NCBI GenBank assembly: GCA_011503125.2
Contig: WWBZ02000022.1
Coordinates: 3,844,001 to 3,908,000 of the forward strand
Direction: 5' to 3'
Source of the DNA: Botryosphaeria dothidea
Lineage: Eukaryota > Ascomycota > Dothideomycetes > Botryosphaeriales > Botryosphaeriaceae
Length of the DNA stretch: 64,000 nt
Numbering within the stretch: the stretch's first letter is position 1; each line of letters opens with the position of its first letter. The notes under the pieces were generated by a model that was not told the DNA's origin, made no database searches, and was given only the letters and a program-made list of their open reading frames with translations. The position numbers were made by a program, and so were the translations under genes. Of the stretch, positions 12,421 through 21,344 are shown piece after piece.

Positions 12421-13073
12421 TCACGTCTCTATAAATCGCGAACCCAGCAGCTCATCTACGTGAGCGCGCTGCGCCTTCGTGTTATCCTTTCCTTCCTTCA
12501 GCAGCACAGCCAGAACCTCAATAGGAGGGTTCAGGCCAAGACGGTGTGCGCGCTTCCAGCGCTTAACGCGTGCGTTGCCAATGCATGGCTGTTCGGTGTC
12601 AGTGAGACTCGTGCTAGTGATACGTGCCCTTTGCTGGTGTCACTTACTCCGTATTGACCGCTCGTATCGAACTCACGCAGCACTTTCTCGTGGAGAGAGA
12701 CGTCCTGCTGATGCACCCGCGGGGCCTTCCTGACGTATTCCTTCTCCCTCCAGTACTTCTTGATTTGTGCCTCCGTGGTCCGACTCGCCTCTTCCTCTTC
12801 CGGTGTCAGTTGTTCCTTTGCCGCCTCCTTTTGTGACTGCTGTGCAAGAGCAAGCTCCGAGGTTGTGAGTTCGATAAGGTCGGGGTCCGCTTGCGCGCTC
12901 AGGTTTGTGTCCGTGATAGATTCAGAGAGGATCGGGTCTTGCTTGGACTTGTTCGTAGCCTTCGCTTTGCCCGCTGGTGACGTCTTAGGCTTCGTAACCC
13001 GGTTGGAAGCGCCATGGAATGCAAGCGTTGCCTGCTTGGACTGCGGGCCGGACGAGCGACGCTTGGGAGGCAT
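12421..13073 (-). CDS. cdm1: DNA polymerase delta subunit 4 (Cdm1/POLD4 family)
   Basis: Two exons, 13073..12648 and 12588..12421 (197 aa), with a 59-nt intron (GTAAGT..GAACAG). The protein opens with a basic patch and a PCNA-interaction-like motif (KQATLAFHG, residues 13-21), followed by a disordered Lys/Ser/Glu region. The conserved C-terminal domain starts at about FDTSGQYGPCIGNARVKRWKRA and continues with LGLNPPIEVLAVLL, the signature of POLD4/Cdm1. The subunit stabilises the replicative polymerase delta complex in the nucleus. It is transcribed divergently from the decapping enzyme gene, with only 282 bp between the start codons. The splice is supported by the family sequence continuing exactly across it. 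Confidence 0.9.
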
Positions 13074-13117
13074 TATGGCGGATGAGATGTTGGTGAAAGA
13101 GAATCGCGAACTTTGCT

Positions 13118-13122
13118 ATTGG
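13118..13122 (-). promoter_or_regulatory. CCAAT box in the shared POLD4/decapping enzyme promoter
   Basis: ATTGG on the plus strand (CCAAT on the minus strand), about 45 bp before the POLD4 start codon in a 282-bp divergent promoter. It could bind the HAP complex. A pentamer also occurs by chance, so support is limited to position. Confidence 0.25.
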
Positions 13123-13355
13123 TTCAGCGGCAGATGGAGGTACGTGATCTGTCACCGGGATTATTGGAGTGGGGATGGTAGCAAAGGGACTGATGCGTTG
13201 CCTATGACGACGCTGGGCCAGAGGCGGCCGGCTTGGCACATTTCATGACGCCCGTCGCGGTCGCGCAGTTCCGTGAGCGGCTGCAAACCACACCCGTCCG
13301 GTTGAGCCACCCCACCACCTCGTTTCCCTCACCGAGAGCAGAGCACAGCCGCAGC

Positions 13356-14490
13356 ATGGCAGCCACCAATGCGGAGGCGGAAGCCCTGATACCCCAGTTC
13401 CAGCTGGAAAGGCTCCTCAATCAAGGTAAATTTTGGGCCTTACAGCATCTCTTTTAAAATCCAGCGTGCGCTCATTCACCGGTTATGGGCAGACCAAGCT
13501 GGCCGTCGCATTGTGCTTCTCGGCTCCATTCAATCTAAGCCAGCGCTCCTCCTCGCTGAGCGGGCTGCTTTCTCGGTCGAGCCCGTCCATCTTGAAAGCT
13601 TTAGTTCGTCGTTGTCGAACATCAAAAATCTCGGAGCCAATGATATTTACTTCTGGTTCCTCGCTGCTACCGCGGCGGACTCACAGAATGCCACTCAACC
13701 ACCTGACCTCAAACTGAATCTGATCTACCCTTGTAGCGAGAAGCACATCAAGAAATACTCGCAGCAAGGGGTTCGACTGGTGACCGAGACGGCGGGAATC
13801 TACAGGGATCATGTGCGCCCCTACATGCAAAAGCAGAGGGAAGAGGGAAGGTTGAACTGGGTGTTCAACATCATCGAAGGGCGCACTGAGCAAGAGGATG
13901 TCTTTTTCCGAGAGCACGGTGAGGAAGGATTTCTCGTGTTGCCCGACCTGTAAGTCTTCTCGTCCGGTGGGATCGTCTCTCGTATGCTGACTCCACCTCC
14001 TTTTCCTTAGGAACTGGGACCGCAAGACGATGAGCAGCCTGCATCTGCTTGGACTTGTTGAGCGTCGCGACATTTGGTCCGTCAGGGATCTTAAGAAGGC
14101 GCATATTACCTGGCTCAAGCACATGCGTCACAAATTGCTTGAAGCAACTGTGAAGCTGTATCCGGAGTTGGACAAGGACCAGCTGAAGCTCTACATCCAC
14201 TGTATGTTGCACAAGACGTCACACTTTCATTTCCGTTTCTGATGATCCCAGATCAACCAACTTACTATCACTTCCATATCCACATTGTGCACGTGGCTCT
14301 GGAAGCAGGCGCAACACAGGCCACAGGAAAAGCGTTGGGCTTGGAGAACATCATCAGCCAGCTCGAGCACATGGCTGGCCCCGAGGACACCGCTGGTATG
14401 GCGGACGTCTCTCTGACCTATACGCTAGGTGAAGCTAGCGAGCTTTGGACGGACATATTCCAGCCACTGAAAGAAGGCGGCCGCTCGTAA
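13356..14490 (+). CDS. dcs1: Scavenger mRNA decapping enzyme DcpS/Dcs1 (HIT family)
   Basis: Four exons: 13356..13425, 13493..13949, 14011..14201, 14252..14490, total 957 nt (318 aa), introns 50-67 nt. The product hydrolyses the m7GpppN cap left after 3'-5' mRNA decay. The N-terminal swapped domain runs LIPQFQLERLLNQDQAGRRIVLLGS. The C-terminal HIT domain carries the catalytic histidine triad in YHFHIHIVH (HxHxHxx), made partly by the last splice. LNWDRKTMSSLHLLGL, spanning the second splice, is another conserved block. An in-frame ATG upstream (13233/13245) exists, but the sequence MAATNAEAEALIPQF is where related proteins begin. Shares a divergent promoter with POLD4. Confidence 0.93.
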
Positions 14491-15461
14491 CCGATACCGG
14501 GATAGGCGTGGGCACGGGTTGGGGCCTCTTCGAGCAGACGGAGGTGACAGCGCGTTCGGCACATGCGGCCAATCAAACATGCAAGTGAAACAAAGTCAGA
14601 AAGTTGGTATACTTGAAGATAGGGGAGCTATCGGGCGCCCTCCAGGAAGCGAAGCGACATCATGCAGCCAGGCGGCCCAAAACAAAGGCCCGTTAAAGGG
14701 ACGGAGCAGTCGTTTGTAGAGGCATAGACTCAGAAGAGAGCCCCGTTCGTATAGCCGGATGGGGCAGGATCAGCGAGGTGTTTGGCCGCGAACTTTGCAC
14801 CGTGTGCGCTGTGCATTATTAGACCTTGCATAAATCTCCGCCGAGCCGCCAATCACGAAGTGCAGCCAAATAGCAGTCTGCTAATGGAGCTTGTCCAGCG
14901 CCGCGACGGGCGCGATGATGTCGACGTGCTGTTCGCGACAGCGCTATGGCAGATGACGCGGGCCCGGCCTGCAGCAAACACGCAGGCGCATCGCCGGCCA
15001 CCCACTCGCCTTATTCGCGGCGGATGGTGAAGAGATCAGCCACACTGCGCCAATTGTTGCAGCAGCACAAGAACGCCCAGGAGCGGCGTGAAACCCAAGC
15101 GGATCTTGGATGGCGTTTCAAAATCCTTGGCTCATTAGGGGTGAAATTTCGGCTCGTGAGCTGGCGCTTGGGGTCGCGGCCGGGCTGGCGCATAGGCCGC
15201 CGCGCTCCGGCTCTCGTAGACGATATCTCGACCGCCGCTTCTGCTCCAATCGCGCGACCTCCCCATAATAACCCGCCCGCAGCTGCTCTTGGAACGCTTC
15301 CACTCCTTCACGGCTTTGCCTCACACTCGTTCGGTCCCGTACCTTCCGCTCCTTACCACGCCTCCAAGAGCCTTGGCCTCTGGACGCATACAACCGCCTA
15401 CGAAGACCCACGCAGCAAGGAACAGTGCTTATCTTAACCGATCCCTTCTTACGACAACACC
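14491..15461. other. Intergenic region, about 970 bp
   Basis: 3' flank of the decapping enzyme gene and promoter of the glucanosyltransferase gene. The last 200 bp before the start codon are pyrimidine-rich (for example CTTATCTTAACCGATCCC), common for highly expressed fungal genes. No gene seen. Confidence 0.5.
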
Positions 15462-17089
15462 ATGCTTAGCAAGTACGTTTTGGCCTCGCTTCTGGCGAGC
15501 ACCGCCGCTGCGGTCAACACCCTCGAGATCAACGGCCAGGACTTCATCGACCCGAAGACCAACAAGCGCTTCTATGTCATTGGTGTTGAGTAAGTCTACT
15601 TTAACCGTCGCCACGTCCGTGATCGCGAATGCTCATGTTCCCACAGCTACCAGCCCGGTGGACAGGCCGGCTACAATGAGGCCTCTGGCAAGGATCCCTT
15701 GACCGATGGTGACGCATGTCTGCGCGATGCTGCTATCATGCAGCAGCTTGGTGTACGTTCGGCTTCATGCAATCGCTCCCAGCTTTCCACGTGCTGACCC
15801 TGCTCCCAGATCAACACTATCCGTGTTTACAACGTCGATCCCGATGGAGACCACGACACCTGCGCCAGCATCTTCAACTACGTCGGTATCTACATGATGC
15901 TTGACGTCAACTCCCCTCTGGCTGGTGAGAGCATTGACCGCTCGAATCCCAGCAGCTCCTACAATGCCAACTACCTGGAGCGCGTCTTCAAGATGGTTGA
16001 GGCCTTCAAGAACTACCCCAACACCCTGGCCTTCTTCGGTGCCAACGAGATCATCAACGATATTTCCTCGTCCAAGGAGAACCCGCCCTACATTCGGGTA
16101 TGATTTATTGACCCATCTGCAATCCAATGCACGCTAACTGACCTGAACAACAGGCTGTCCAGCGTGATCTGAAGCAGTACATCAAGAACAACGCCGACCG
16201 CACCATCCCTGTTGGTTACTCCGCTGCCCAGGTCCAGGATGTTCTCCAGGATACCTGGGAGTACCTTCAGTGCGCCATTGACGGCAACGACGACGACATG
16301 TCTCGCTCTGACTTCTTCGGTCTGAACTCGTACTCCTGGTGCGGTGGTGATGCTACCTTTGACTCCTCCGGCTATGACGACCTCGTCGACATGTTCCAGA
16401 ACAGCAGCATCCCCGTGTTCTTCTCTGAGTACGGCTGCAACGAGGTCCAGCCCCGTGTCTTCGACGAGGTTCAGGCTCTGTACGGCGAGAACATGACTTC
16501 TCTCTCTGGTGGTCTGGTCTACGAGTACACTCAGGAGGAGGCCGACTACGGTCTGGTGGAAGTCAACGACAATGGTACTGTCACCCTGAGGACCGACTTC
16601 GACAACCTGCAGAAGCAGTTCAACAAGCTGGACATCTCTTTGATTCAGTCCAAGAACGAGACCGGCACTGGCATTGACCCTCCCAAGTGCACCAAGGACA
16701 TCATTGATGACAAGAACTTCGGCGCTGACTGGGACATTCCCGACACTCCCACCAAGGCTGCTGACTGGATCAAGAACGGTCTGTCGGACGCCAACCAGGG
16801 CAAGATCGTCGATGTCAAGGCCACTTCTGTCCCCGTCGCCATCTATGGCACCGACGGTTCTGAGATCTCCAACCTCAAGATCAGCAAGGTTGCCGATGGC
16901 GAGAGCAACGTTCCCAGCGGTAGCATGTTGAGCAGCGGCACCCAGACCAGCGGCAACAACGGCTCGTCTACCAGCACCAGCTCTGGCTCGTCGGCCAGCA
17001 GCACTCAGAAGGGTGCTGCCGGTAAGGTTGGCGTCAAGAGCACCGGCGCTCTTGTCTTTGCTGCCGTCCTGGCCATCATGCTCTGCTAG
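15462..17089 (+). CDS. 1,3-beta-glucanosyltransferase, GH72 (Gel/Gas family), GPI-anchored
   Basis: Four exons: 15462..15589, 15647..15752, 15810..16097, 16154..17089, total 1458 nt (485 aa); introns 56-57 nt. Extends and branches cell-wall beta-1,3-glucan at the outer face of the plasma membrane. Signal peptide MLSKYVLASLLASTAAAV, then the GH72 barrel starting GQDFIDPKTNKRFYVIGVDYQPGG; acid/base Glu in FFGANEI, nucleophile Glu in FFSEYGC. After the barrel is a Cys-containing linker, but no CBM43 cysteine-rich module, so it belongs to the Gel1/Gas type without CBM43. A Ser/Thr/Gly-rich stretch and a C-terminal hydrophobic tail (TGALVFAAVLAIMLC) form the GPI signal. Codon use is strongly C-ending, in line with high expression. 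Confidence 0.95.
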
Positions 17090-17727
17090 ACCATGGGTGC
17101 ATAGTACTTGCAAGCTCACGATGTTCTCCATGATGACCTTTATTGTCTGTTCTTCTGCTATGGGGCTTCCTAGTTAATTGGATGCGTTGTCCGAGGCTCC
17201 CTTTATTCAGTTCAATGTGGTATAAGCGCATTCTTTGATTCCCACCGCAGGTCGGCGGCTAGGGTATTTTGGCATGTATAGATGCGGAGGATTCTAATTC
17301 AAGAAAATAGACTTGCTTCGTCATGAACTATCCAACAACTGCGACTTGTGATAACGTAATAATCAGGTCAGCATCTCACTTCTCGTCGTGGGGTTGCTTC
17401 TCTAAATCCCCCCGCACTACGTTTGTGCAAGCTCCGCCGGCATTGCAAGACCACACTTGTTGTGTCTGCCAATTGGTCTTTCCTTGTGGTCGGTAAAGCG
17501 TGCGGTAGTAGAGAGGAAATTCCATTGCTCGGACGGACTTAAGGCGCAGCTCCGCACCGCAATGACGCGATGCGGGGCGGGGCTTTTCCGCATGGGCTTC
17601 ATCAGGGAGCTCCATAGCTAATGACTCCGAATCTACAAAACACGCCCTATGATTTTCCGTCCACAAATTTCTGATTGATAAGCCGATCTGTGGCCAACAC
17701 TCAAATTTCACAGTTTGACAGCAGTCC
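17090..17727. other. Intergenic region, about 640 bp
   Basis: Lies between the tandem glucanosyltransferase and quinone oxidoreductase genes. A minus-strand frame at 17376-18032 overlaps the real gene and has no domain. Nothing else seen. Confidence 0.5.
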
Positions 17728-19019
17728 ATGTCTTTTAGAGTGTTTCCTCGCATCGCATTGGCAGCCTCGTCTACTCCGCGCGTTGCATCAAATACCCCGC
17801 TTGCACGCAACCGACTCTCTGCAATCGCCTCGCATCTCCGAGCTCCCCTCCCGACTCCGCAACCAATTGTCACCGCCAGAACAATGGCCTCCACGAGCAT
17901 CCCGAGCACCATGAAGGGTGTCATTATTGAGAAGACCGGCGGCACCGAGGTCCTGCAATACAAGACGGACCTGCCCGTCCCGCAACCCAAGGCGGGCGAG
18001 GTGTTGGTCAAGAACGACTTCATTGGCATCAATTACATCGACACGTATGCACATTGCTCTGATGACAAATCTCATAGACCACAACAGAGCCATTGACTAA
18101 CCTTGCTCATAGATACTTCCGCACCGGCCTCTACCCCGCGCCCTCGTTCCCCTACATCCTCGGCCGCGAAGCTTCCGGCTCGGTGGTGGCCACCGGCTCC
18201 GGCGGCGAGCTGAATGATCTGAAGACGGGCGACCGCATCGTCTGGATGGGCACGGGCGCCTACGCCGAGTACACGGCCATTTCGACGTCGCACGCGACCA
18301 AGGTCCCGGAGGGCATCGCGTCCGACATCGCGGCCGCGGCGCTGCTGCAAGGCTTGACGGCACTGACGCTGATCCGCGAGGCGCATCCGGTCAAGAAGGG
18401 CGACTGGGTCCTCGTCCACGCCGCGGCTGGTGGTGTCGGGCTCTGGCTGTGCCAGCTGCTCAAGGCGGTGGGCGCGAGGACCATTGGAACCGCGAGCACG
18501 ACCGAGAAGATTGAGCTCGCGAAGAAGAATGGCGCGGAGGTGCTGATCAACTACACCAAGGAGGATGTGGTGGAGAAGGTGAAGGAGGTCACCGGCGGCC
18601 AGGGAGTTGCGGCCGTTTTCGACGGCGTCGGCAAGGCGACGTTCGACATCAGCTTGGAGAGTGTGGCGCGGAAGGGCAGCATGATCAGCTTTGGAAACGC
18701 CAGCGGTGCTGTGCCGCCGTTCACGATTGCGTATGTTCCTCCTCATTTCCCAGGTCTTCGATGGCAAAGACGAACATACTGATTATGCTGAAACAGACGC
18801 CTTACCGGAAAGAACGCGAAGCTGCTCCGCCCTACTCTTTTCAACTATATTACTCTTCGTGAAGAGTTCGACCACTACACCAAGGAGCTTTTCCAGTTCA
18901 TTGAGAAGGACGGAATTGATGTCCGCATTCATGAGGTCTACCCGCTGGCGGACGTTGCGCGGGCGCACCAGGATCTCGAGGGCAGGAAGACCACTGGCAA
19001 GTTGTTGTTGAAGCCTTGA
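17728..19019 (+). CDS. NADPH quinone oxidoreductase (zeta-crystallin-like, Zta1 type)
   Basis: Three exons: 17728..18044, 18113..18730, 18797..19019, total 1158 nt (385 aa); introns 68 and 66 nt. A medium-chain dehydrogenase/reductase without the zinc sites, of the quinone reductase group. Conserved parts are MKGVIIEKTGGTEVLQYK, FIGINYIDTYFRTGLYP (made by the first splice), the loop ILGREASGSV, and the NADPH-binding HAAAGGVGLWLCQLLKA. The first 52 residues (SFRVFPRIALAASSTPRVA...) are Arg/Ala/Ser-rich, without acidic residues, like a mitochondrial presequence. Translation from ATG at 17884 (MASTSIPSTMKG) would give a cytosolic form, so dual targeting is possible but only inferred. Family members reduce ortho-quinones. 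Confidence 0.92.
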
Positions 19020-19329
19020 AATGGTTGCGAATGAAAGTGAAAACAGACTCATCAGATAATGTAGTGTTGACTTACACATTGATGAGGTAAATGAATTGTT
19101 GCTTACCAAACAGTCCGCAAGATGCTTTCAAGGCAGGCTTGGCCGCTTATGAATTGACATTCTGCTTTCATATTCCTCCTATTGAGAGTCATCATGAAGA
19201 AGGCATACAAAATGTCATTTGCCTCGACGAATACGATGGCATTCCTTGGTTGAGGGAACAAAATGCACAGGATAGTCAGCAAAGATCAGATCACTCCTTT
19301 ACTGCCACATCTCCCACTCAAGCTCATAA
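19020..19329. other. Convergent intergenic gap, 310 bp
   Basis: Separates the 3' ends of the quinone oxidoreductase and the tautomerase-like gene; presumably both 3' UTRs. No gene seen. Confidence 0.5.
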
Positions 19330-20080
19330 TCACGGTGCCAGCCCCCTCTCCTTACACTCTGCCACCAAAGTCTTCATCTCCGCATCCCCCGCCTGCGCCC
19401 TCCTCTCGAATTCCGCCCAATTCTCCCTCAACCATTCCGCATCCTTGCCTGCCTCTGGCAACATGACGCCCTTCTCCTCGCCAGCGATGATGGTGCCGAG
19501 GATGAAGATGGTGTCGAGCGGGGTCCCCGTGACTATGGTCTCCCAGGCGGCACGGAGCTGGCGGCAGAGCTCGTCGAAGGCGCTGCGGGGGCGCGAGGGG
19601 CCTGGGCGAACGTGCGCGTGGATGGCGTTGATGAGGGTCTGGGGGCTTGTGTTAATCTGACAGGATGCTTTTGTGCTAGTGCATAGTCTTTGGCGATCAA
19701 ATGAATTTACGGGCGGTGGGTAGCATGATGGCAGATGAAATGGTGTGGGTAATTGAAGTAAAAACGGACATGAGTGTGGGGGTATGTTCTGACATTGACA
19801 TTCAGAAGAATGCTTTAGCTGGCCAGAGGACGAATGTTTTCTTTTTCTTGCGTCTCTATTTTCCCAGATGGACGTATGCACAAGAAGTCTGCATGGTGGG
19901 GTTGCTCACAGGTTTACCGCCGACGTAGTAGGACGCTTGGGACAAGTCTTCAAACTTCACGTTGACGAAGAGGGAAGGAGCTGTAAAAAGAGTCGTGTGG
20001 ATTTTCGTGATGGCAGCAGCTAACTCATCACGCTGTGGAGGGCTGATGGAGTCTTTGTGGTTGATGATGTAGAAAGGCAT
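19330..20080 (-). CDS. Tautomerase-superfamily protein (cis-CaaD-like, putative oxalocrotonate tautomerase)
   Basis: Model: exon 1 20080..19910, exon 2 19638..19330 (159 aa). The ATG at 20080 is chosen because tautomerases need Pro immediately after Met: the protein starts MPFYIINHKDSISPPQRDEL. ITKIHTTLF and SLFVNVKFEDLS...YYVGGKP follow the family, with the His about 27 residues after the N-terminal Pro and Arg residues in HAHVRPGPSRPR, matching positions used by cis-3-chloroacrylic acid dehalogenase relatives. The intron is long (271 nt) for this window. An alternative acceptor ending at 19657 keeps the frame and adds six residues (INTSPQ), so the exact junction is uncertain. The natural substrate of fungal members is unknown. 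The frame stays open upstream of 20080, but without an ATG. Confidence 0.75.
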
Positions 20081-20694
20081 GGCGAAGTCTGGATCTCTCA
20101 GAAAATCGCAAGTAGGAAAATCGTTACGGTGAGCAACTTCAACTGGTAGGACTATCCAATTCTCTAATAGACTTGCAACATGTGCAGTTTGTAATATTGC
20201 TTTGTTAGAATAATCATTGCTTACTGATACCTCGGAGATGGAGGGGTGTTCTGACGACTGACGTCGATCTTCCGCAGTGTGGCGTGCGGGGATGCGGTAG
20301 TTTTCGGGCAAGAGGATCTCCCCGGCCTCATGACCAGCACCACCCGTCCTTAGCGAACCAACAGCCAGCCAGAATGCCGCGGATAGATCTGAGCAGCTGC
20401 AGGTGAGGTGTTCCTGAAACAGAGGGAAAAAGGAGTGGATTGTAAGACGTATACAGATGCGTGGTGCTCCGTAATCAGATATACAAGTCGCTTGCTAAGG
20501 ACCACCCAACGCCGATGCCCATGCAGTCATTCCGTGTTTCTGAAGATTCGACTGCTCCCAAGTTGTCGAGTCGCTGACACTTCGTCTTTTTCTGTCTCGT
20601 CTACTCATTGCAAAACCATCCGCTAAGCACCCACAGCCCAGCGCACCGCTTGCCGTGTTTCGGCATCTCTCAAAGCGGGCAAAGCACTCGTCAT
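20081..20694. other. Intergenic region, about 610 bp
   Basis: Upstream flank of the tautomerase-like gene and 3' flank of the microprotein gene; no supported gene. Confidence 0.5.
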
Positions 20695-21006
20695 TCAGAT
20701 GCCACCACCTGTGGCGACATGTGTTAGTTACCAGCTCACGGATAAAACGCAGGGCCTGCATGGTTGGAGGACTTACCAGAACGGTGCGTCTCAACACGGT
20801 AGTCGCCAACAGGCCTTTGCTGAGGGCGCTGTTGGGTGGTCTTGAGCAGGAGGTACGAGGCACTGAGACCGACAACAGTGAGGCCGAGGGTACGGCGACT
20901 GATTCGATCACACCATGTCAGTCGAGCTTGCGGGAGATCTGGGGGAGCGACTGTGCGGGGAAGGGGAAGGAAGGCGAGCATACGTGAAGATGGCGTTGAG
21001 ACCCAT
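20695..21006 (-). CDS. 52-residue single-pass microprotein, function unknown
   Basis: Three tiny exons: 21006..20984, 20898..20777, 20708..20695, total 159 nt (52 aa), introns 85 and 68 nt. Each junction has a good donor (GTATGC, GTAAGT) and an AG acceptor. The spliced protein begins MGLNAIFTRRTLGLTVVGLS, continues with a hydrophobic helix to ASYLLLK, then a Gln/Pro/Arg segment and ends VETHRSGGGI. A short positive N-terminus plus one helix is typical of small mitochondrial inner-membrane proteins, but I cannot assign it to a known complex subunit. It is too short for ordinary ORF calling and is visible only after splicing. It faces Esf1 across a 338-bp divergent promoter. Confidence 0.7.
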
Positions 21007-21344
21007 GGTGCAGAGTGTTCAAGGATCAATTGAGGAGAGTAGTATCAGAGGAAGCTCAAAGCAGCGGTGTGCAGGAGGATGTTGAGTTGTTGATGGCTGG
21101 CACGCGACAGGCATTGGCATTGACCGGCAACTTAAACCGCCGCTAACCCTATGACGCCACAAACCTTTATCGATAACCGGCTCTTCCTCGGCATGTCTCA
21201 GAAAAATCCCGGGCTGCGGAACTCGCGACGCGCAGCTTTCTCTCCCGCTCTCTACGCCGCTCTCACCCACAAGTCAATTGTTCAGACAGCACTCTGGGCC
21301 ATCAGCGCTCTGAAAGCTTCTCGACACTGCCGCCTTGAAACACA
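21007..21344. promoter_or_regulatory. Divergent promoter region of microprotein and Esf1 genes
   Basis: 338 bp between two start codons on opposite strands, so both promoters must lie here or overlap it. No specific site is assigned. Confidence 0.4.

Noticed and set aside
20081..20311. 77-codon N-terminal extension of the tautomerase-like protein
   Set aside because: No ATG begins it (the first codon is TTG), and the family requires Pro directly after the initiator Met, which only the start at 20080 provides.
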